This document shows, in pieces, positions 1 to 5,091 of a stretch of 7,878 bases of DNA; the first letter of the stretch is position 1; every line of letters begins with the position of its first letter. The position numbers were made by a program, and so were the translations under genes. The DNA comes from Phycisphaerales bacterium. Lineage in GTDB: Bacteria; Planctomycetota; Phycisphaerae; SM23-33. Under the pieces are notes generated by a model, which saw only the letters and a list, made by a program, of their open reading frames with translations, did no database searches and was not told where the DNA came from. The DNA is taken from contig PMYM01000117.1 of assembly GCA_003171235.1 (NCBI GenBank), forward strand, positions 2,360-10,237. Reading direction: 5' to 3'.

Positions 1-68
1 CGGCCTTCCTTGCATCTGAGCGGTTTTGGCCGCAACGCGGTTCACGCGACATTTTGTTAGGGACTCTG
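1..68. other. Left edge, no supported gene
   Basis: No gene can be supported here. Read on the plus strand from base 1, frame 1 stays open for 19 codons and stops at TAG 58-60, so it could be the last codons of an upstream gene, but the residues match no family I recognise. On the minus strand an ATG near position 40 opens a frame that runs off the edge without a recognisable ribosome binding site. Neither reading is convincing. Confidence 0.3.
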
Positions 69-200
69 AACCACAAAGCACACAAAGATCACAAAAGATG
101 AAAGCTGAAACAAAGGTCGGAAACGTCAGTTCTCATTTCAGCTTTGGGCTTTGGGTTTTCAGCTCTGTTGCTCTTCGTGTTCTCTGTGCTCTTTGTGGTT
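69..200. repeat. AT-richer nested inverted-repeat element downstream of ackA
   Basis: Two exact 10-bp inverted repeats are nested here. The outer pair is AACCACAAAG at 69-78 and CTTTGTGGTT at 191-200. The inner pair is AAAGCTGAAA at 101-110 and TTTCAGCTTT at 136-145. Between them lie purine-rich CACAAAG/CACAGAG-like words and their complements, plus a short GGGCTTT tandem near 141-155. The stretch is clearly richer in A and T than the neighbouring genes. Words such as CTCTGTGCTCTTTGTGG resemble dispersed intergenic repeats common in environmental bacterial genomes (from memory, not searched). Read on the minus strand, it lies just after the ackA stop, and the inner hairpin is followed by a T-rich stretch, so it may also terminate ackA transcription. 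No transposase is present. Confidence 0.6.
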
Positions 201-214
201 GGGTCTGTGGTTCT

Positions 215-1423
215 TCAGGAGCCGGTCTTTTCCACGATGGCCCTTGTGTCGCGGGCGATCATGAGTTCCTCGTCGGTGGGAATGACCATGACCTTCAGGG
301 CCGAGCCGTCGGAGGTGATGAGGCCGGCCTTGCCGCCGATGCAGGCCTGGTTGCGGGCGGCATCGGGCGCCGCCCCCAGCCGCTGCAGGCCCTCGCAGAT
401 CATCCGCCGGACGGGCAGGGAATTCTCCCCCACCCCGCCGGTCAGCACCACCGCGTCGCAGGAAGGCAGGATGGCGTAATAGGCCCCGACGTACTTGATG
501 ACGCGGTAGGCGAACATCTGCACCGCCAGGGCGGCGTTGTCGTTGCCGGCCTGGGCGGCGGCCAGGCAGTCGCGCATGTCGTTGCTGACGCCCGAGACGC
601 CCAGCAACCCCGACTGCTGGTTGAGGGCGATGTCCAACTGGTCCATCGACAGGGAGGCGTTGCGGGCCATGTAGAAAATCACCGCCGGGTCCACGTCGCC
701 GCAGCGGGTGCCCATCATCAGCCCTTCCAGGGGCGTCATGCCCATGGAGTGATCGACGGCCTTGCCGCCGGCCACGGCGGTCATCGAGCAGCCGTTGCCC
801 ATGTGGACGGTCACCAGGTTGACCTGCTCGGGGCTCTTGCCCAGGTACTCGGCCGCACGCAAGGTCACGTAGCGGTGGCTGGTGCCGTGGAAGCCGTATC
901 GCCGCACGTGATACTGGCGGTACCAGGCCCCAGGCACGGCGTAGCGATAGGCCTGAGGGGGCAGGCTCGCCAGGAAGGCCGTATCGAACACTCCCACTTG
1001 GGGGGTATTGGGCAAGGCGGCCATGGCGGCCGTGATGCCCGCCAGGTTGGGCGGATTGTGCAGCGGGGCCAGCTCGGCATTGCGCCGGATGATCTGTAGC
1101 ACATCCTGCGTGATTAGCTGGCTTTGGGTAAGTTGCTCGCCGCCGTGAACCACACGGTGGCCAACCCCTTCGATCTCGTCTATGCGGGCGATCACCCCTG
1201 CCTGCTTGTCCACCAGTATGTCCAGGATAAACTTAAGACCGGCGGAGTGATCTCCCACCCCCATCTGCCGCTCATGCCGCGTGCCATTTACCGTGTGATG
1301 CAGAACGGCGTCAGGCCGGCCCACCCGCTCCAGCAATCCCTTGGCCAGAACTTTTTCTCCGGCCATGTCGAAAAGCTGGTACTTAATCGAGCTACTACCG
1401 CAATTTACGACAAAAACCTTCAT
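215..1423 (-). CDS. ackA: Acetate kinase
   Basis: Reversible transfer of phosphate between ATP and acetate, giving acetyl phosphate and ADP. In fermenting cells it runs toward ATP synthesis. It is a cytoplasmic enzyme of the ASKHA fold. The predicted protein has 402 residues, the normal family length. Family landmarks are all present: N7 and the S10-S11-S12-I13-K14 phosphate loop, R90 in GHRVVHGGE, D147 in VFDTAF, H179 in YGFHGTSHRY, the MGNGCS loop at 208-213, R240 in MGTRCGDVDP, the GGVGEN adenosine-side motif near 329-334, and TDEELMIARDT near the C-terminus. ATG at 1423 is chosen because GGAGG lies 5 nt upstream on the minus strand; an in-frame TTG at 1435 overlaps that site and would add four residues. 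No pta neighbour is visible in the window. The gene is divergent from the hpf-pts block. Confidence 0.97.
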   Translation of the reverse strand: MKVFVVNCGSSSIKYQLFDMAGEKVLAKGLLERVGRPDAVLHHTVNGTRHERQMGVGDHSAGLKFILDILVDKQAGVIARIDEIEGVGHRVVHGGEQLTQSQLITQDVLQIIRRNAELAPLHNPPNLAGITAAMAALPNTPQVGVFDTAFLASLPPQAYRYAVPGAWYRQYHVRRYGFHGTSHRYVTLRAAEYLGKSPEQVNLVTVHMGNGCSMTAVAGGKAVDHSMGMTPLEGLMMGTRCGDVDPAVIFYMARNASLSMDQLDIALNQQSGLLGVSGVSNDMRDCLAAAQAGNDNAALAVQMFAYRVIKYVGAYYAILPSCDAVVLTGGVGENSLPVRRMICEGLQRLGAAPDAARNQACIGGKAGLITSDGSALKVMVIPTDEELMIARDTRAIVEKTGS

Positions 1424-1449
1424 GCCCGCCTCCAATAAACGGCCCCTTA

Positions 1450-1478
1450 TGCCTAAGGCAATGCGCCGGGAAAGTCAA
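1450..1478 (-). promoter_or_regulatory. Candidate ackA promoter
   Basis: On the minus strand TTGACT (1478-1473) is a good -35 match. The hexamer 17 nt further on is TAGGCA (1455-1450), a poor -10. An overlapping CATAAG is a better -10 word but sits at a spacing of about 21 nt. A small hairpin, CCTTA-TGCC-TAAGG (1445-1458), covers the same place. The position, about 30-55 nt upstream of the ackA ATG, is right. The -10 is weak, so this is tentative. Confidence 0.3.
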
Positions 1479-1523
1479 GGATATGCTGGCGGCCTTGCCG
1501 ACCAAAGCGTGTTCCCAATGGGC

Positions 1524-1544
1524 CCAAGGCGACAAGAGCCTTGG
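1524..1544. promoter_or_regulatory. Operator-like dyad between divergent promoters
   Basis: CCAAGGC (1524-1530) and GCCTTGG (1538-1544) form a perfect 7-bp dyad with a 7-nt spacer. Its centre at 1534 is about 62 bp upstream of the start site predicted from the rightward promoter, a spacing typical of upstream-bound activators. It could equally be a hairpin or chance symmetry in GC-rich DNA. No regulator gene lies in the window to pair with it. Confidence 0.3.
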
Positions 1545-1560
1545 CCGGAAGAGCCTTTAC

Positions 1561-1589
1561 TTGACGGTTGGGGGCAGTAACGCTAGACT
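1561..1589 (+). promoter_or_regulatory. Sigma70-like promoter for the hpf-pts operon
   Basis: TTGACG (1561-1566; 5 of 6 matches to consensus) and TAGACT (1584-1589; 4 of 6) are separated by exactly 17 nt. The expected start site is near 1596. It faces hpf, ptsN, ptsH and ptsI and is the best promoter-like sequence I see in the window. No sigma54-type GG-N10-GC promoter was noticed. Confidence 0.5.
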
Positions 1590-1595
1590 GACCCA

Positions 1596-1872
1596 GGTAT
1601 GAACGTTAAGGTCCGTGCCGCAGCCCTGCCCGCCGGGCAGGATCCGCGTTTGGCCAATACATATGAATGCCTCATCTGGCCGAGCGAGGGCTCCCTGCCG
1701 ATTCCTTCCGCCCGGGCGGAAATTTCCAGGCGCTCTTTCCCTGCGGCAACGGAAGCCTTATTCTATGGCGGCCGGGGAAAATGGCCCCAGGCGGCATAGC
1801 ATGAATTGGCCGGCTTAATAGGGCGCGGCGGCCGGTGTGGGTGTTATCGTCTATTGGTCAGGAGAGGCAACC
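1596..1872 (+). promoter_or_regulatory. Long hairpin-rich leader upstream of hpf
   Basis: About 275 nt separate the predicted start site from the hpf start codon, and no convincing gene lies there. Visible structure: CCTGCCC-GCC-GGGCAGG (1625-1641); the palindrome TTCCGCCCGGGCGGAA (1706-1721), overlapping GGAAATTTCC (1718-1727); and a larger stem in which CTATG (1763-1767) pairs with CATAG (1795-1799) and GGGG (1774-1777) with CCCC (1785-1788). AAGCC (1753-1757) and GGCTT (1812-1816) could close a longer stem around that hairpin. I do not recognise any named riboswitch class. Third-position composition of the one small frame here (1599-1799) is unlike that of the real genes, so the region looks non-coding. 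Confidence 0.35.
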
Positions 1873-2208
1873 GTGGATGTCAGCGTGATGGCCCGGCATA
1901 TGGACGTGACGGCCGCGATGCGGGAATATGCCGGCGACAAGGTCGCCCGCCTGCCGCGGCTTTATGATGGGCTGCAATCCGTAGGCGTGACTTTCGACCA
2001 GGACGGAGGGGACAACCTGGTGGAAATCGTCGCCCTGGGCAAGCATAAGGCCAAGTTCGTCGCTCATCACCACGGCGGCGACATGTACGCCTGCCTGGAC
2101 CAGTGCCTGCACAAGCTGGAGATGCAGTTGCGCCGGCACAAAGACCGCATCCGCGACCGTCAGGGCCCGCCCCACGAACAGACCATGACGCCCCCGGAAA
2201 ACGCCTAA
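1873..2208 (+). CDS. hpf: Ribosome hibernation promoting factor (short HPF / RaiA family)
   Basis: A small cytoplasmic protein that binds the decoding and mRNA channel of the 30S subunit and holds ribosomes in an inactive state during stress or stationary phase. The 111-residue product fits the single-domain short form; it lacks the roughly 60-residue C-terminal dimerisation domain of long HPF. Family features are the ARHMDVTAAMREYAGDKVARL start, a GVTFDQDG strand, the LVEIVALGKHKAKFVA strand, GGDMYACLDQCLHKLEMQL, and a basic RRHKDRIRDR tail. The GTG at 1873 is chosen because AGGAGAGG (1860-1867) lies at good spacing and the product then starts where the family does. Upstream GTG 1837 adds 12 residues without homology; ATG 1888 would cut the first strand. 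It is followed by ptsN after 77 nt, the usual hpf-ptsN pairing. rpoN, often nearby, is absent from the window. Confidence 0.9.
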   Translation: MDVSVMARHMDVTAAMREYAGDKVARLPRLYDGLQSVGVTFDQDGGDNLVEIVALGKHKAKFVAHHHGGDMYACLDQCLHKLEMQLRRHKDRIRDRQGPPHEQTMTPPENA

Positions 2209-2249
2209 GGGCGGGCAAACGCCGCGGCTTTGGCATCAGGGCCCCGCCC
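2209..2249 (+). other. Hairpin between hpf and ptsN
   Basis: GGGCGGG (2209-2215), immediately after the hpf stop, is complementary to CCCGCCC (2243-2249), with a GC-rich interior. No T-tract follows, so it looks more like an mRNA-processing or stability hairpin than an intrinsic terminator. Confidence 0.3.
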
Positions 2250-2285
2250 GGCTGCGACCATGAACCCGGGGGCACAGGAGCACTA

Positions 2286-2753
2286 ATGAAGTTAGCGGAC
2301 ATTATTGTAACTGACGCCATCCTTCCCGACATGAAGTCGGTCTCGCGCGACCAGGCGATCGAGCAATTGATCGGCGCCCTGGCCGAGGCCGGCGCCATCC
2401 CCAAGAAAAGCGTCAAGGAAGCCAACCAGCTCGTCCTGGCCCGGGAAAACCAGGCCACCACCGGCATCGGCAAGGGCATCGCCCTCCCCCACGCCAAGCT
2501 CAAGAGCGTTAAGAAGGTCGTCGGCGCCGTCGGCCGCAGCAGCACCGGCATCGATTTTTCGGCCCTGGACTCCAAGCCCGTTTACATCGTCATCCTGCTG
2601 TTGTCCAATCCCGACGATCCCGACGAGCACCTCCAGGCCATGGAAACCATTTTCAAGCACGTGCAGCGGGACATGTTCCGGAAGTTCCTCAGGCAGAGCG
2701 AAACGTCCCAGGCAATCGCCGAACTCATCCTGGAAGCGGACGAATTATCCTAA
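2286..2753 (+). CDS. ptsN: PTS nitrogen-type EIIA protein (EIIA-Ntr, fructose/mannitol EIIA fold)
   Basis: Accepts phosphate from an HPr-type protein on a histidine and acts as a regulator (in other bacteria, of potassium transport, sensor kinases and nitrogen or carbon responses) rather than feeding a sugar permease. The 155-residue product is the normal length for a stand-alone EIIA(Fru/Ntr) domain. The phosphorylation motif is TTGIGKGIALPHAKL, with His69 as the expected acceptor. The N-terminal KLADII, the helix with SRDQAIEQLIGALAEAG, the core strand VYIVILLLSNP, and the HLQAMETIFKHVQ segment all fit the family. ATG 2286 has AGGAG (2276-2280) 5 nt upstream. No EIIB or EIIC domain is fused or adjacent, which supports a regulatory role. 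It lies between hpf and ptsH in the same direction. Confidence 0.92.
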   Translation: MKLADIIVTDAILPDMKSVSRDQAIEQLIGALAEAGAIPKKSVKEANQLVLARENQATTGIGKGIALPHAKLKSVKKVVGAVGRSSTGIDFSALDSKPVYIVILLLSNPDDPDEHLQAMETIFKHVQRDMFRKFLRQSETSQAIAELILEADELS

Positions 2754-2766
2754 GGGCGATAGCCTG

Positions 2767-2785
2767 GCCCGCGGCCGACGCGGGC
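2767..2785 (+). other. Hairpin between ptsN and ptsH
   Basis: GCCCGCG (2767-2773), a 5-nt loop GCCGA, and CGCGGGC (2779-2785) form a perfect 7-bp stem in the 47-nt gap. No T-tract follows. It ends 15 nt before the ptsH TTG start, so it may affect ptsH translation or protect the upstream mRNA. Confidence 0.4.
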
Positions 2786-2800
2786 ACTGGAATTACATCC

Positions 2801-3073
2801 TTGAGCAAGGCTCAGAGAGAAGTCATGATCGCCAACAAGCACGGGCTGCACGCCCGGGCGGTCACGCAGTTCGTGCAGTTGGCCAATCGGTTCGAGTCGA
2901 AGATCGAGGTGTCCAACGGCACTTTGGCCGTGGACGGCAAGAGCATTATGTCGATGCTCCGCCTGGGGGCCACGCGCGGCACGACGCTGACGATCAAGGC
3001 CGCCGGCTCCGACGCCGAAGGGGCGTTGCGCAGCCTGGGCGAACTTGTGGCGGCCAAGTTCGGCGAGGAATAA
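2801..3073 (+). CDS. ptsH: Phosphocarrier protein HPr
   Basis: Small cytoplasmic carrier that takes phosphate from EI on a histidine and passes it to EIIA proteins. The 90-residue product is the usual HPr size. NKHGLHARA contains the acceptor His17 and the supporting Arg19; the proline that normally follows the arginine (HARP) is alanine here. GKSIMSMLRLGA contains Ser48, aligned with the Ser46 that HPr kinase phosphorylates in other bacteria, so serine regulation remains possible, although no hprK gene is in the window. TTG 2801 is chosen because it retains the first beta strand (KAQREVMIAN). ATG 2825 has a purine-rich upstream stretch but would delete that strand. Shine-Dalgarno support for TTG 2801 is only TGGA, 9 nt upstream. 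It lies between ptsN and ptsI. Confidence 0.9.
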   Translation: MSKAQREVMIANKHGLHARAVTQFVQLANRFESKIEVSNGTLAVDGKSIMSMLRLGATRGTTLTIKAAGSDAEGALRSLGELVAAKFGEE

Positions 3074-3154
3074 GCTGCATGGCCCGGGGCGGCCGGGGCC
3101 GGCCAGGCAATACATGGCCGCCGGCCTGCCGTCCCGGCGCGATAGCGCGCAAGT

Positions 3155-3203
3155 CACAGGCGACGGGCTGGGGCAACAAGCCTTATGCCTTGCCTGTGCT
3201 ACC
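3155..3203. repeat. Interrupted palindromic repeat before ptsI, related to the one at 5701-5759
   Basis: CACAGGCGA (3155-3163) and GCCTGTGCTACC (3192-3203) are the same words found in the palindrome at 5736-5759. The right arm CTTGCCTGTG (3189-3198) would pair with CACAGGC plus CAAG (3177-3180) if about 15 nt between those two left segments were looped out. I read it as a decayed or expanded copy of the same repeat family. It ends only 9 nt before the ptsI ATG, where no strong Shine-Dalgarno sequence is seen. A second small hairpin, GCGCG-ATAG-CGCGC (3137-3150), lies just upstream. Confidence 0.45.
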
Positions 3204-3212
3204 GGATAATTG

Positions 3213-4949
3213 ATGGAAATCAAGAAGGGCATCGGAGTTTCGCCCGGCGTCGCCATCTGCAAAGCGCGGGTGCTGGACGCCGAGGAATTCAACATCCCGC
3301 AGCGGCACGTCAAGCCGGAGCGGGTGGCGGAGGAGGCGGCGCGCCTGCACCAGGCCCTGGAGGATTCCCTCCGCGAACGCACCGCCCTGCGCGACCGGGC
3401 GGCCATGCGCCTGGGCACTGAAACCGCCAAGATATTCGATTTTCACCTGGCCATGCTGTCGGATCCCTCCCTGGTGGGCAAGTTTGAAGAGACGCTGGCG
3501 CGCGAGCAGGTAACGGCCGAATATGCAGTCGCCAGCGTCATGCGCGCCTACGCCAAGGACTTCCTGGCCATGCCCGAGTACTTCGCCGAGCGGGTCAAGG
3601 ATGTCTACGACGTGGAGCGGCTGATCCTGCGCCACCTGATCGGCCAGACGCGCGAGAGCCTGACGAAGCTGACCGAGGACGTGGTGGTGCTGGCCCACGA
3701 CCTGACGCCTTCGCAGACGGCGAATCTGGACCGGGCGCACATCCGGGGCATGGCCACCGACGCCGGCGGCCGCACCAGCCACACCGCCATCGTCGCCCGG
3801 GCGCTGGGCATTCCGGCGGTCGTCGGCTTGAACGACTTGACCGCCAGCGTCAACGACGGCGACCTGGTCATCATCGACGGCAACCGCGGCGTGGTCATCG
3901 TCAACCCCGACGAGGAAGCCATCGACCAGCACCGCCAGTTCGGCCAGCGCCTGGCGGCCTTCGAGCAGAGCCTGGAAGTCCTGCGCGACCTGCCGGCCGT
4001 TACCCTCGACGGGCACGAAGTCACCCTGCTGGGCAACATAGAGTTTCCCTCCGAGGCGGCCTCGGTGCTGGCCAGGGGCGGCAGCGGCATCGGCCTGTAC
4101 CGCACCGAGTTTTTGTACCTGGGCAGCGAAACTGAACCCACCGAGGAAGATCATTACCAGGCCTACTCGCGGGTGCTGGAGGAAATGCAGGGCCGGCCGG
4201 TGTGCATCCGCACCCTGGACCTGGGGGCCGACAAGTACACCCAGGCCCGCAGCCCCATACCCGAGCGCAACCCTTTCCTGGGCCTGCGCTCCATCCGCTT
4301 CTGCCTGCAGCACCTGGAGATGTTCAAGACGCAGCTGCGCGGCATCCTGCGCGCCAGCCTCAAGGGCAACGCCTCCATCATGTTCCCGCTGGTCACCACG
4401 GTGATGGAACTGCGCCAGGCCAAGATGCTCATCCGCGACGTGATGGAGGACCTCGAGGAGGAGGGCGTGGAGGTCCCCGGCGACGTGCCCGTGGGCATCA
4501 TGGTGGAGGTGCCGGCGGCCGCGCTGCAAGTGAACCAGTTTGCCGAAGAGGTCGATTTCTTCTCCATCGGCACCAATGACCTCATCCAGTACACCCTGGC
4601 CGTCGACCGCGGCAACGAGCGGGTGGCGCCGCTGTTCACGGGGGCGCACCCGGCCGTGCTGCACCTGATAAAGGACATCATCCGCGCCGGCCAGCGCCAT
4701 GACGTGGGCGTGAGCCTGTGCGGCGAGATGGGCAGCGACCCCGAATTCACCCTGCTGCTGCTGGGCATGGGGCTGCGGACATTCTCGATCGCCCCGCCGG
4801 CCGTGCCCGAAATCAAGAAACTTATACGCTCGGTGACGATGGAGCACGCCCGCCAGGTCGCCCGGCGGGTGATGACCTTCGACTCAGACAAGCAGATCGT
4901 CAGCTACCTGCGCGACCAGATCCGCCAGGTGCTGCCGGAAGCTTATTAG
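3213..4949 (+). CDS. ptsI: PTS enzyme I (phosphoenolpyruvate-protein phosphotransferase)
   Basis: Autophosphorylates from phosphoenolpyruvate and passes the phosphate to HPr, starting the PTS relay in the cytoplasm. The 578-residue product is the normal EI length, with no GAF domain at the N-terminus (so not PtsP-like). Order of domains: HPr-binding helical N-terminus (about 1-145); phosphohistidine swivelling domain with GGRTSHTAIVARALGIPAVVG, acceptor His190; then the PEP-binding barrel with GIGLYRTEFLYL (near 292-303), RTLDLGADK, NPFLGLRSIRF, GIMVEVPAAAL, and FFSIGTNDLIQYTLAVDRGNE (near 447-467). Active-site Cys503 is in SLCGEMGSDP, where the usual form is CGEMAGD. ATG 3213 follows a TTG at 3210; neither has a strong Shine-Dalgarno sequence (GGA at 3204-3206). 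It is the last PTS gene in the block. Confidence 0.96.
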   Translation: MEIKKGIGVSPGVAICKARVLDAEEFNIPQRHVKPERVAEEAARLHQALEDSLRERTALRDRAAMRLGTETAKIFDFHLAMLSDPSLVGKFEETLAREQVTAEYAVASVMRAYAKDFLAMPEYFAERVKDVYDVERLILRHLIGQTRESLTKLTEDVVVLAHDLTPSQTANLDRAHIRGMATDAGGRTSHTAIVARALGIPAVVGLNDLTASVNDGDLVIIDGNRGVVIVNPDEEAIDQHRQFGQRLAAFEQSLEVLRDLPAVTLDGHEVTLLGNIEFPSEAASVLARGGSGIGLYRTEFLYLGSETEPTEEDHYQAYSRVLEEMQGRPVCIRTLDLGADKYTQARSPIPERNPFLGLRSIRFCLQHLEMFKTQLRGILRASLKGNASIMFPLVTTVMELRQAKMLIRDVMEDLEEEGVEVPGDVPVGIMVEVPAAALQVNQFAEEVDFFSIGTNDLIQYTLAVDRGNERVAPLFTGAHPAVLHLIKDIIRAGQRHDVGVSLCGEMGSDPEFTLLLLGMGLRTFSIAPPAVPEIKKLIRSVTMEHARQVARRVMTFDSDKQIVSYLRDQIRQVLPEAY

Positions 4950-5091
4950 ATGAAACTTGCTGCCGGGCAAAGCGTTGTAATGAAAGGCGATTGACGATGC
5001 AAGCCCCTCCGGCCAGGCCGGCCTCCGCCGGCCCTTGCCGTGGGGCGGTCGTGCCGCCTTTCCCGGCAGAGCCAAGATAAGGATACGAATT
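4950..5091 (+). other. Gap between ptsI and the DUF2344 gene, with a GC hairpin
   Basis: The 142-nt gap holds no gene I can support. GGCCGGC (5016-5022) and GCCGGCC (5027-5033) form a perfect 7-bp stem with a CTCC loop. CTTGCCGT follows rather than a T-tract, so it is at best an imperfect terminator. TGTAAT at 4976-4981 resembles a -10 box but has no matching -35 at normal spacing, so I do not claim a promoter. Transcription may read through from ptsI. Confidence 0.3.

Noticed and set aside
26..1099. Long plus-strand open frame opposite ackA
   Set aside because: It starts inside the left-edge repeat and then runs antisense to acetate kinase. The composition is Gly/His/Ala-biased with no recognisable domain.
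1599..1799. 66-codon frame starting about 3 nt after the predicted transcription start
   Set aside because: It could in principle be a leaderless small gene. However, its third-position G/C is visibly lower than in the real genes, it lacks a ribosome binding site and matches nothing known. Hairpins run through it.
2825..3073. Alternative ATG start for ptsH with a purine-rich upstream stretch
   Set aside because: It would remove the first beta strand of the HPr fold just ahead of the active-site loop. TTG 2801 gives the full-length domain.
3183..4847. Very long minus-strand open frame opposite ptsI
   Set aside because: It is the antisense shadow of a strongly conserved gene in GC-rich DNA. 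Its His/Gln/Val/Ala-rich translation matches no family and has no ribosome binding site.
4976..4996. Promoter for the DUF2344-RNase pair (TGTAAT at 4976-4981, TTGACG at 4991-4996)
   Set aside because: The -10-like and -35-like words are in the wrong order and neither has a partner at normal spacing.
5016..5033. Intrinsic terminator after ptsI
   Set aside because: The stem is good but is not followed by a T-tract, so termination cannot be claimed.
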